A stretch of DNA of 64,000 bases from Cyclobacterium qasimii M12-11B (GTDB lineage Bacteria > Bacteroidota > Bacteroidia > Cytophagales > Cyclobacteriaceae). Shown here in pieces: positions 19,820 to 28,121 of this stretch; position 1 is the stretch's first letter; each line of letters begins with the position of its first letter. Below the pieces are notes generated by a model. It worked only from the letters and a program-made list of their open reading frames with translations, was not told the origin of the DNA and made no database searches. Made by a program: the position numbers and the translations under genes. The stretch is from assembly GCF_000427295.1 (NCBI RefSeq), contig NZ_ATNM01000109.1, forward strand, positions 62,001-126,000. The letters run 5' to 3'.

Positions 19820-20043
19820 TTGGGGTATAGTTGAAAACAACACCCAGGTATCTTGGCACCCAAAAAAAGACAAAACAATATCTACAACATTTTTTTAAAC
19901 CCATTTTAAATCTCTTTCCAATTCCATTACCAGTACTGCACAGGATGGTTTGATTAAATCAAAACTCTACTTTTAGGCTAGTTTATAAATTAAAAACGAA
20001 GTCTTTGATTCGGTTTTAATCTTAAAAAGGAATTGTTTAACCC
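19820..20043 (+). repeat. Direct repeat, left copy (about 223 bp) flanking the toxin-antitoxin island
   Basis: This segment, from GGGGTATAGTTGAAAACAAC to AAAAGGAATTGTTTAACC, recurs at 22022-22244 with over 85% identity by eye. It includes the palindrome TTTGATTAAATCAAA (19949-19963). The preceding 80 bases (from 19741) also resemble the right end of the RAYT-derived elements. The right copy abuts the sulfatase gene, so this one may be a displaced copy of that upstream region. Confidence 0.85.
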
Positions 20044-20048
20044 CTATG

Positions 20049-20410
20049 CTAGGTGTAGTTTGCAACTACACCTAGATATCCGTAAAAATTACAATTACCT
20101 CCGAGACTAAGGATAAAATAGCCTTATAACAATTTTTAATTTGCAATTCGATGATCATCTATTTTTTTGTAGGTATGGGAGAAGCCTATCAAATAAGAGA
20201 TCAGGAATTGACTTATATCCTCACTTTTCAGGTTATAGGATGGGCAGCTGTTTTTACAAGAAAAAGGTATAGCGATTTTATTTTGGAAAACCTGACTTGG
20301 TGCCGAAAGGAAAAGGGCTTATTGAAGTGGATTACTTATTGATTACGAGCTATTGTTACGATTACTTATCGTTAAAGATATTGGGGTGTAATTGCAAACT
20401 CACAACCAGG
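20049..20410 (+). mobile_element. Decayed RAYT element with intact REP hairpin, copy 2
   Basis: The left end is a perfect hairpin: CTAGGTGTAGTT, loop TGC, AACTACACCTAG (20049-20075). From 20174 the frame encodes YQIRDQELTYILTFQVIGWA, then VFTRKRYSDFILENLTWCRK, the well-known N-terminus of REP-associated tyrosine transposases. It stops at 20342 after KGLLKWITY, where the full protein would continue into the HUH and catalytic tyrosine region. The right end (20383-20410) has a degenerate hairpin. This is therefore an internally deleted, non-autonomous relic. Confidence 0.8.
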
Positions 20411-20490
20411 ACATGTAGAATTTAGGTTTTAGAAAAGATTTACTGCTTTAACAATAAATAAACTTCGGCTATTTTATCATTATTTATTCT

Positions 20491-20829
20491 CTATCCAGCT
20501 TTCAATTTTCGAATTTCATCTGCTAAAACAGGTATATTCTTTTGAATTATTCCCCATAACATCTCAGGTTCAACCGAGTCATAAGCATGTGAAATAATAT
20601 TTCTTAATCCAATGATATTTTTTGACGCTGTAATTTGAATCTCAGGGTTGATCTCAATCATTTTCCGAATGGCTTCTCCAATAATCTCTAAATCCCGCTC
20701 AACTGCACGTTGGAAGATTATATCTTCAGAAAAAAGGTTAAAGTCGTTCTGGGTTTTCTTTTTAATAGATTCGATTTCCTCAATAACACTTTCTATATCT
20801 AAAATGTATTTCAATAGTTTACGCTGCAT
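20491..20829 (-). CDS. hepT: HepT-like HEPN-domain RNase toxin (DUF86)
   Basis: The 112-residue helical protein carries the HEPN catalytic motif R-x4-H-x-Y in GLRNIISHAYDSVEP (about residues 76-88), as in HepT toxins, and a REIGEAIRK-like helix (RDLEIIGEAIRKMIE) typical of DUF86. HepT is an RNase whose tyrosine is silenced by AMP transfer from its MntA partner. The gene overlaps the 3' end of the nucleotidyltransferase gene by 11 bases, the standard order. It sits between RAYT-derived repeats. Confidence 0.92.
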   Translation of the reverse strand: MQRKLLKYILDIESVIEEIESIKKKTQNDFNLFSEDIIFQRAVERDLEIIGEAIRKMIEINPEIQITASKNIIGLRNIISHAYDSVEPEMLWGIIQKNIPVLADEIRKLKAG

Positions 20830-21127
20830 ATAATTCTACTTTTGTCTGATAAACCTCCTCTTTTAATACAGGGTTTTTAATTGATTTACTAGACACAAGA
20901 TCTACTTTTCTATTTAAAATGTTTTGAAGCGTATCTAATAATGAAAAGTAATTGTCGGCATAATCTAAAATATCAATATCATCAGAAAAGGCTACAAGAA
21001 GGTCGATATCGCTATTTTCAAGCATAACATTTTTTGCAGCAGATCCAAAAAGAGAAAGTGTTTCTACATGATGTTGCTTACATGCTCCTATTATATCATC
21101 AATCTTATTTTGAATCAAATCCACCAT
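20819..21127 (-). CDS. mntA: MntA-like minimal nucleotidyltransferase antitoxin
   Basis: The 102-residue protein has the minimal nucleotidyltransferase signature GSX10DXD: LFGSAAKNVMLENSDIDLLVAF (about residues 27-48). In MntA-HepT systems this enzyme neutralises the HEPN toxin by adding AMP residues to its tyrosine. The ATG at 21127 is the family-typical start (MVDLIQNKIDDII). It is the upstream gene of a two-gene unit and overlaps hepT by 11 bases. Confidence 0.92.
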   Translation of the reverse strand: MVDLIQNKIDDIIGACKQHHVETLSLFGSAAKNVMLENSDIDLLVAFSDDIDILDYADNYFSLLDTLQNILNRKVDLVSSKSIKNPVLKEEVYQTKVELYAA

Positions 21128-21190
21128 AGTTCAAAGATACATAAAATAAGAATAATCTAAATGAACTAGTAATTAGAAATGCAATCATCA

Positions 21191-21314
21191 GTAGAATGAG
21201 CAGCTGTTTTTACAAGAAGAAGGCCTTATTGAAGTGGATTACTTATGATTACGAGCTATTTTTACGATTACTTATCGTTAAAGATAGTGAGGTGTAGTTG
21301 CAAACTACACCTAG
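21191..21314 (+). repeat. RAYT-element right-end relic with hairpin, copy 3
   Basis: This stretch matches the middle-to-right part of the RAYT-derived elements (GCAGCTGTTTTTACAAGAAG, TTATTGAAGTGGATTACTTA) and ends with a hairpin of 8-bp arms, AGGTGTAG (21290-21297) and CTACACCT (21305-21312). It lies exactly between the MntA-HepT and ParDE modules. Confidence 0.75.
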
Positions 21315-21367
21315 AAAAGGTAGAATTTGGATTTTAAAATCCTCTTATCATTTTCTCTCTAAATAGA

Positions 21368-21655
21368 TTACACAAAATTGTTTAAATCCTGACTACCAAC
21401 AATCGCCATAATCTCGACGGCATTATTCTCAATCTTATAGTAAACAATATCGGACCCACAGGCGCATCGTCTGTATCCTTTTTTAATGTGGTCAATACGT
21501 TCAAAGGCAAATGGCTGTTCTGAAATATTAGCGAAATAGTTGAAAAAGGTGTCAAAATATTTGTCTGCTTGAGTCATTCCAAATTTTTCAACACCATAAT
21601 GATAAATCCTTATCAAGTCATTTTTAGCAGCATTACTTAGTTGATAATCGGCCAT
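21368..21655 (-). CDS. parE: ParE-family toxin (RelE/ParE superfamily)
   Basis: The 95-residue protein begins MADYQLSNAAKNDLIRIYHY, with the typical ParE start helix, continues KYFDTFFNYFANISEQPFAF, and has the conserved GYRRCACGSDIVYYKIENNAVEI beta strands. ParE toxins poison DNA gyrase. The gene begins inside the end of the ParD-like gene (23-base overlap), the usual antitoxin-first order. Biochemical target is inferred from family only. Confidence 0.9.
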   Translation of the reverse strand: MADYQLSNAAKNDLIRIYHYGVEKFGMTQADKYFDTFFNYFANISEQPFAFERIDHIKKGYRRCACGSDIVYYKIENNAVEIMAIVGSQDLNNFV

Positions 21656-21887
21656 TAATCAAATCTTTGGCTTGTTGTCTAATTTGCTCTTGTGAATTAC
21701 CTGTAAATCCACTTTTTTCGGCACGTTCTAACTTTGCCTGAATCCAATCAATCTGCGCTTGTGATTTTCTTACTTGTCTGATTAAATCGTTTATTAATTC
21801 ACTTTTACTTGAATATTCCTGGCTTTCAACTTGTTCCTTTAACCAAGCGTCATTGGGATTTGTAAATGAAATACTCTGTCTTGCCAT
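21633..21887 (-). CDS. parD: ParD-like ribbon-helix-helix antitoxin
   Basis: The 84-residue protein starts MARQSISFTNPNDAWLKEQV and continues EYSSKSELINDLIRQVRKSQ, a ribbon-helix-helix DNA-binding segment, followed by an acidic/amphipathic tail (AKLERAEKSGF) that would wrap the toxin. It would bind and neutralise the ParE-like protein and repress its own promoter. Next to it on the same strand lies parE, overlapping by 23 bases. Confidence 0.9.
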   Translation of the reverse strand: MARQSISFTNPNDAWLKEQVESQEYSSKSELINDLIRQVRKSQAQIDWIQAKLERAEKSGFTGNSQEQIRQQAKDLINGRLSTK

Positions 21888-22021
21888 AATAATTAACCTT
21901 CAAACTAAACTGGTGTAATTATACATCATTTATGAACCAAATGCAAGGTTTTAGGATTGTGGCTGGTGATAAAGTTATGTGTGATTACGAGTTGTTTTAC
22001 CTATTCCAGATGCGTAAAGTT

Positions 22022-22244
22022 ATTGAGGTATAGTTGAAAACAACACCCTGACATCTTGGCACCCAAAAAAAGACAAAACAATATCTACAACATTTTTTTA
22101 ACCCATTTTAAATCTCTTTCCAATTCCATTACCAGTAATGCACAGGATGGTTTGATTAAATCAAAACCCTACTTTTAGGATAGCATATAAATTAAAGCCG
22201 AATTAAAGACTTCAGTTTTTATCTCGAAAAGGAATTGTTTAACC
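22022..22244 (+). repeat. Direct repeat, right copy, abutting the sulfatase gene
   Basis: This is the second copy of the 223-bp repeat (see 19820-20043). It includes the palindrome TTTGATTAAATCAAA at 22151-22165 and ends 40 bases before the sulfatase ATG. It probably contains the sulfatase promoter; the left copy would then be a duplicate that was separated by the toxin-antitoxin insertion. Confidence 0.85.
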
Positions 22245-22284
22245 TTGACCAAAACGAGGATATAAAAGCCCAAATACCTATACA

Positions 22285-23965
22285 ATGAATAAATTACAAT
22301 TTTTAACGCTCTCCCTCCTTCTTTGCAGCGCTTGTCAGAACCAAGAAAAACAAGCCGATAAACCTGTAGCAAGCCGTCCCAATATTATTTTCATTTTAGC
22401 GGATGATTATGGGATCATGGACAGCCAGGCCTATGCGCAAAAATTCACAGGTGCGGATACTGCCAAAATGTTCTATGAAACGCCTAATATAGACAAACTC
22501 ATCAGCGAAGGCACCGCTTTTTCTCAAGCCTATGCCAACCAACTGTGTTCGCCTACCAGAGCAAGCCTACTCACAGGTAAATATGCAGGCAGGCTTGGTT
22601 TTACCACTGCCATGCCGCCCAGGGCTACTTATTATAACCAGGATATAGCTGTTCCTGAAGGGCAATATATTCATGATGTATTGGAGCATAAGGACAATAT
22701 ATTGATAGAACAAGCCTTGATAAATGGTATTTCCAATTCTGCCATCCCCACAGGTTCTGACTTGGACAAGGGCTGGGACGAATTGTCAATAGCTGAAGCA
22801 TTGGAAGATTATCACTCGGCTTTTATTGGAAAATGGCATATTGGCGGTTTTGGAGCAAAAGGCTACCAACCCGAAGATCAGGGATTTGAACCTCTGGCAT
22901 GGTATGATGCCGGTGGATCGGCCTATTTTAATTGGAAAGACCGATGGAATGATGCTACCAATAAGACTTTCCCTAAGCTGGCACCTGAAAAACTGGATAT
23001 TGGAGATGCCGGGAATCCAAGCTCCGAGGAATACCTCACAGATGATTTGACCACACAGGCTTTGATTTTTTGGAACAAAGGGCTAAAACCAAAGACCAGC
23101 CATTCTTCTTGTATTTTTCCCATTTCGCTATCCACTCCCCTTATCAGGGTATCGCAGATGAAATCAGTTATTTTGAAGGAAAAGATACCAAAGGATGGAA
23201 TGGCCATAAAGACCCTACCTATGCCTCAATGATCAAAGGATTAGATCGGTCGGTTGGCAAAATATTGGATAAACTTAGCAGCTTAGGCCTGGAAGAGAAT
23301 ACCCTGGTAGTATTTATGTCTGACAATGGAGGAATTGATGCCAGTATCACTCCAAGGGGTGATGGTACCAGTAATAGTCCCTTCCTGGGAGGAAAAGCCT
23401 GCCTTACCGAAGGCGGCATCAGAGTTCCCTTGGTTTTTCGATGGAAAGGCAATGTCCCTTCGGGACAATGGGTAGACCTACCCATAGATTGTACAGATAT
23501 CTATCCTACTTTACTGCAAGCAGGAGGCTACAACGCAAAACAAATAGTAGCTGAAAATGACTTGGATGGTGAAAGTTTAATGGGGCTGTTAACAGACAGT
23601 AAAACAAAAAGAATAGCTATACCAAAACAAGTCATTACTGGCACTATCCTTTCAATGTAATTTACAATAGTCCTTTCGAACCTTATCCATTGACGCCACA
23701 TTCCGCTATCCGAGAAGGGGATTTCAAACTTATATTTGATTGGTATGGAAGGTTACGCTTGTACGATATTGAAAATGATCCATTTGAAAAAAATGACTTG
23801 TCTAAAACTTCTCCTGAGCAAACCAAAGAATTATTCAAAAAGTTAAAAGGATGGATAAAAGAAAACATTGACAAGCGGTACTGGCCCACATTGAATCCAA
23901 GCTATAATGCGGACAATGAAGTAAGGGATGAGAAATTTAAAGTGTTATTTAATGATATTTTATAA
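22285..23965 (+). pseudogene. Secreted sulfatase (formylglycine type) with two frameshifts
   Basis: Three consecutive frames join into one sulfatase of about 558 residues. Part 1 has a lipoprotein signal (LTLSLLLCSACQNQE), metal-binding NIIFILADDYG, and the formylglycine site CSPTRASLLTGK. Part 2 resumes at about 23064 (FDFLEQRAKTKDQPFFLYF, VVFMSDNGG, TEGGIRVPLVFRWKG). Part 3 resumes at about 23625 (HYWHYPFNVIYNS) to the stop. Adding one base at about 23063 and one at about 23628 would restore the reading frame. The active site itself is intact. It would remove sulfate from a sulfated glycan in the periplasm or at the cell surface. Confidence 0.88.
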
Positions 23966-24452
23966 GTGAAATAAATGCTTTAATAAAGTAAAATAATTAT
24001 CGTTACACCATGGTACATTTTAATTTAAATAACTTTAAAAGTTACATTTTAACAAACTGATTAAGAGTTATTTATGCAGTTAAATTTTAAGATAAAATGA
24101 ATATATTTATGATTTTTCAATTCAAAAAATACAAATATATTATTGTTGATTTTTAACTTTTATAATTTTAACAAATCTGAAGATTAGCTAATCAATATTT
24201 AGTGAAAAAATACTTGTCCAAAATTAAGTATTACTTACATTTACTTTGTAAAATTCGAGGTAAATAATAGTTTAAATTACATATTGAAAAAACTATATAT
24301 TATTAATATTTACCCATAAAAATGGATCCATACTTCCCATATGAATTATATCTATAAAATAATCTTATGGTCTTTGAATAGGGATGAAAAGTATGTGAAA
24401 ATAAAATAGGTTTGAGAATAAGGTTACAATAATTCTTTTATCCTTTTCAAAA
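23966..24452. other. AT-rich gap, no gene recognised
   Basis: This segment is very AT-rich and has no convincing open frame or repeat. It separates the plus-strand sulfatase from the minus-strand KduD-like gene. Confidence 0.4.
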
Positions 24453-24460
24453 CAAAAAAA

Positions 24461-24499
24461 GTAGGCTAAACCTGTTGAAAAAAACAAGCCTAAACCTAC
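24461..24499 (-). terminator. Probable terminator of the KduD-like gene
   Basis: Arms GTAGG...CCTAC with an inner TTGTT/AACAG pairing lie 30 bases past the minus-strand gene stop. In that direction the hairpin is followed by a run of seven T bases (the complement of 24454-24460). Confidence 0.6.
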
Positions 24500-24531
24500 C
24501 CAAATATTAATCTAATAGGACTAACAATTCA

Positions 24532-25302
24532 CTACCTTCCCATCCAGCCACCATCTACCAACATGGTGGTGCCATGCATATAAGATGCAGCCTCAGAGCA
24601 TAGGAATACGGTAGGCCCGGCAAAGTCTTCCGGCTTGCCCCAACGGCCGGCAGGTATCCTTCCAAGAATACTGGCAGATCTTTCCAGATCATTGCGAAGT
24701 GCTTCTGTATTGTCCGTTTCAATGTACCCTGGAGCAATGGCGTTAACATTTACTCCTTTGCTTGCCCATTCATTGGCAAATGCCATGGTCATCTGGCCTA
24801 TAGCGCCCTTGCTTGCGGCATAGCCGGGTACGGTAATTCCTCCCTGAAAAGTTAATAAGGAGGCTGTAAAAACAATTTTACCTGCTCCCCGACTCACCAT
24901 TTCTTTACCGATTTCTCTGGTAAGGATAAATTGGGCATTTTGGTTTACTTCGATGACTTTGTCCCACATTTCATCAGGATGCTCAGCAGCCGGTTTTCTG
25001 AGAATGGTACCTGCATTATTGATAAGGATGTCTATTACCGGAAAATCATGTTTGACGGCATCGATAAAGCGATACAAAGCTTTTCTATCACTAAAGTCAC
25101 AGGCATAACCTTTAAAGGTCTTTCCCAAGGCTTTTACTTCCTGTTCCACTGCACTGCCTGATGTTTCGAGGGTAGCACTCACGCCTATGATATTCGCACC
25201 TGCTTCGGCCAAGCCTATGGCCATGGCCTTGCCTATCCCTCTCTTGCAACCGGTTACCAAAGCTGTTTTACCTTCCAAACTGAAAGCGTTCAATACTGAC
25301 AT
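24532..25302 (-). CDS. kduD: Short-chain dehydrogenase, KduD-like (2-dehydro-3-deoxy-D-gluconate 5-dehydrogenase type)
   Basis: The 256-residue classical SDR has the cofactor motif TGCKRGIGKAMAIG near residue 18, NNAG in ILINNAGTILRKP, catalytic Ser in TASLLTFQGG, YAASK (Tyr and Lys), and a C-terminal TTMLVDGGWMGR. The opening NAFSLEGKTALVTG, the IETDNTEALR segment and the end GGWMGR are typical of KduD/gluconate 5-dehydrogenases. It would interconvert keto-deoxy sugar acids with NAD(P)H. It fits functionally with kdgK and eda at 40.3-42.6 kb. Substrate assignment rests on family resemblance only. Confidence 0.8.
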   Translation of the reverse strand: MSVLNAFSLEGKTALVTGCKRGIGKAMAIGLAEAGANIIGVSATLETSGSAVEQEVKALGKTFKGYACDFSDRKALYRFIDAVKHDFPVIDILINNAGTILRKPAAEHPDEMWDKVIEVNQNAQFILTREIGKEMVSRGAGKIVFTASLLTFQGGITVPGYAASKGAIGQMTMAFANEWASKGVNVNAIAPGYIETDNTEALRNDLERSASILGRIPAGRWGKPEDFAGPTVFLCSEAASYMHGTTMLVDGGWMGR

Positions 25303-25358
25303 TTCAAATTGTTTAAATGTTAAAAATTTTAATACCTCGATACAGGTAATTTCGTAAT

Positions 25359-25700
25359 GATTTTGTCAGCATTGTTGCAGAAAAAAAGCAACAATACCGC
25401 CAAAATCAAGGTGTGCTTAATCTTTTATTCCAAGGGCTTTCACCCTTGGCTATGATATGGCGCCCCGCTGGGGCTTGGTGAGGTCAAATGAAATAATCCT
25501 CGACCCCAGTAATAAATAACGTTGTGATTTTGTCAGCATTGTTGCAGATAAAAAGCAACAATACCGCCAAAATCAAGGTGTGCTTAATCTTTTATTCCAA
25601 GGGCTTACACCCTTGGCTGTGATATGGCGCCCCGCTGGGGCTTGGTGAGGTCAAATGAAATAATCCACGACCACAATAATAAATAACGTTGTGATTTTGT
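25359..25700 (+). repeat. Tandem duplication of a 167-bp repeat that starts with a 49-nt palindromic hairpin
   Basis: Two near-identical 167-bp units begin at 25359 and 25526, and a partial third begins near 25694. Each unit starts with an imperfect palindrome (GATTTTGTCAGCATTGTTGC paired with GCAACAATACCGCCAAAATC), then has CCAAGGG/CCCTTGG and GCCCC/GGGGC inverted repeats. Single copies or fragments of the same family occur at 32426, 46834 and, inverted, at 52156. Confidence 0.9.
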
Positions 25701-25784
25701 CCATGGATTAATAACCAGGGCTACCAATTAAATCCATGCTATTTGAGCAAGATAGATGGCAGAACGTGTTGGAATTATTTCCTT

Positions 25785-26801
25785 TTATAGCTGGCAATCC
25801 ATTAATACTTTCAAGCCTGAAGGATTTTTATCTATGGACTCAAAAACCTGCTGAACATTACTCAAAGGCTGCACATCGGTAATCATTTTTTCAAAAGGTA
25901 GCTCATTAGCTGTGATCAGTGCAATGGCTTTCTCATAATCCTCCTTTTCATACACCCTTGCCCCTATAAGCTTCAATTCCTTCCAAAAGAACTTGAAAAG
26001 GTCTACCGGTTTCTTTTCCCCATGGATGGCAACCATTACTATTCTACCTCGAATTCCTGCCAGTTCGGTCATTATATCCAGGGCAGGCTGTACTCCTGCT
26101 ACTTCAAAGACCACATCCGCCAGTCTACCTTCTGTTTGCTCCCGCACCAATTCAACGATATCCGTTTTTGTTGGATTAACTGCCTGTAGGCCAAACTCAG
26201 CTGCTTTTTTAATTCTGGTCTCATTGACCTCAGAGATAATCACATTGGCGCCGGCATTCTTAGCGACCAAAGCCACCAATAAACCTATTGGCCCACCACC
26301 TAGTACTACGGCTGTTTCTCCGGGTACCAAACCACTTAATTTCACATCATGTACTGCTACTGACAATGGTTCTATCAAAGCCGCCAATTTCAAGTCTGTT
26401 TCAGGCTTTAATTTGTGTAGAACAAAAGCCGGAACATTCCAATATTGCTGCATGGATCCCGGACTGTCAATGCCTATAAATTTTAGTCCTGCACAGATAT
26501 GATTGTATCCTTTGTCAGATGGTTTTACTAACCTGTCATCCAAAGGCCTAACTACTACTTTTTCACCAATTGAATAACCACTTACATTTTCTCCAATCGC
26601 ATCAATGGTTCCTGACATTTCATGACCAATGGTTTGGGGTATAGCTACCCGTTTGTCCATCATGCCATGGTATATGTGTACATCTGTCCCACAAACACCC
26701 GTATAGGCAACTTTAATACGGACTTCATCATCCTTGGGTGTTTCTATGTTTTTATCAATGACAGAAAAAGAGCTGTTTCCATTATATACTGTTGCTTTCA
26801 A
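25785..26801 (-). CDS. Zinc-dependent alcohol/polyol dehydrogenase (sorbitol/threonine dehydrogenase-like)
   Basis: The 338-residue MDR-family protein has catalytic-zinc residues in YTGVCGTDVHIYHG and IGHEMSGTIDAIG plus a glutamate in LIEPLSVAVHD, and a Rossmann motif in VLGGGPIGLLVALVA. The structural-zinc lobe, normally four cysteines near residues 95-110, is replaced by RPLDDRLVKPSDKGYNHIC with one cysteine left. It would oxidise a polyol or sugar with NAD. It follows the KduD-like gene on the same strand across the tandem repeat, so joint use in a sugar-acid pathway is plausible. Confidence 0.87.
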   Translation of the reverse strand: MKATVYNGNSSFSVIDKNIETPKDDEVRIKVAYTGVCGTDVHIYHGMMDKRVAIPQTIGHEMSGTIDAIGENVSGYSIGEKVVVRPLDDRLVKPSDKGYNHICAGLKFIGIDSPGSMQQYWNVPAFVLHKLKPETDLKLAALIEPLSVAVHDVKLSGLVPGETAVVLGGGPIGLLVALVAKNAGANVIISEVNETRIKKAAEFGLQAVNPTKTDIVELVREQTEGRLADVVFEVAGVQPALDIMTELAGIRGRIVMVAIHGEKKPVDLFKFFWKELKLIGARVYEKEDYEKAIALITANELPFEKMITDVQPLSNVQQVFESIDKNPSGLKVLMDCQL

Positions 26802-26953
26802 AATTGTGTTGGTTTAAGTTATGATTAGGTTTTTAAATCTGAGATTAAATTTTCCTCAATAGTTTCTATTCGTAGATGAAATGCAGTAAAACACAAGGAC
26901 AAAATTAAAAAGGATTTCATGAGGCTAACACTACCCTACATTTCATCATAAAA

Positions 26954-27949
26954 TTACTTTTTCAATTCATTATTTTCGATAAATTCTTTCCTTAGTTGTC
27001 TTGCTGTTTGGTACTCGCCAGAATGGTGCCAACCTGGTGGTTTGTAGATGTACATTAACTTATTCTTTAAACCTGGTGCATTGACTACATCCTTGTAAAG
27101 GGCTACAAACTCTCCAAAGTAAACGTCCATAAAATTTCCGGAATCCATTTTTCGGGTAATCCCATATTCTATTTCAATTTTATCGTCCTCATCCTGAAAA
27201 GTGCCAAATATTTTGTCCCAGATAAGCAATAGATTACAGAAATTCGTATCCATGTATAAGGGATTTTTGGCATGGTGGACCCTATGGTGAGAAGGCGTAA
27301 GTATAATCTTATTGAGAAAACCCATTCTCCCGTCCTTCATCAAATTTTCACCTACATGAATAAAAGCACCATAAGTACCATCTATTAACATAATGGCAAA
27401 CAACATTTCAGGAGGAACTCCCATTAGTATACACACCGCGGTACGTATGGTATCAGCATAAGGGGCTTCTAGAAAGAAATGCGCATAAGTAACAGAAAGA
27501 TTCATGTCCTCAGGTGCATGGTGCGTAGCATGCAGACACCAAAACAAACGAACTTTATGCCCCCAATAATGGTACAGGAAATGCGCAAACTCCCATACTA
27601 TATAGCCATAAATAAACCAGTACCAGGTAAGTTCCGCATGGAAAAGTGCATAAGGCTCTAACAATCCTATAAGTAAAACAACCATGGCGATTGCGATAAA
27701 TCTGCCAACAATACGGTTGAATACATAGATCAAGAAATTGACCTTATAAACTTTTGTTTGGGGCTTTTTATAAATCAAACTTAAACCAAGTTCTAATAAA
27801 ACCAGCAGCGGAATGATTGGAAAAATTAAAGATGTAATACCATCATAGGTCTTGAATGCTGCATAATCACCAGCACTTAAGATCTCCATCAATCGGTCAA
27901 TGCCTAAAAATCCGGTTATTTCACTGAATAAATTGTTTAAAAACTCCAT
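26954..27949 (-). CDS. Sterol desaturase / fatty-acid hydroxylase family membrane protein
   Basis: The 331-residue protein has several membrane segments and the histidine clusters of the di-iron fatty-acid hydroxylase family: HFLYHYWGHK, HATHHAPEDMN and HHRVHHAKNP. These bind the two irons that activate oxygen. Bacterial relatives act on lipid, hopanoid or carotenoid-like substrates, which cannot be told apart here. It runs towards the Zn-ADH on the same strand, 150 bases away, so an operon is possible but not proven. Confidence 0.9.
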   Translation of the reverse strand: MEFLNNLFSEITGFLGIDRLMEILSAGDYAAFKTYDGITSLIFPIIPLLVLLELGLSLIYKKPQTKVYKVNFLIYVFNRIVGRFIAIAMVVLLIGLLEPYALFHAELTWYWFIYGYIVWEFAHFLYHYWGHKVRLFWCLHATHHAPEDMNLSVTYAHFFLEAPYADTIRTAVCILMGVPPEMLFAIMLIDGTYGAFIHVGENLMKDGRMGFLNKIILTPSHHRVHHAKNPLYMDTNFCNLLLIWDKIFGTFQDEDDKIEIEYGITRKMDSGNFMDVYFGEFVALYKDVVNAPGLKNKLMYIYKPPGWHHSGEYQTARQLRKEFIENNELKK

Positions 27950-28121
27950 TTGTAATAATAAGAAATTTGGGTTTATTGGTTTATGACTGGCCTTAGAATT
28001 ATACTTAATAGGTCAGGCCATTTTCCTATTTGGGTTATAATTTCTGTTAAACTTAGTTGATTTAATAAAATTCAAGAAATTGATTTGATTCAAAACAGCT
28101 TTTACTGGCGCCCATAAATTT

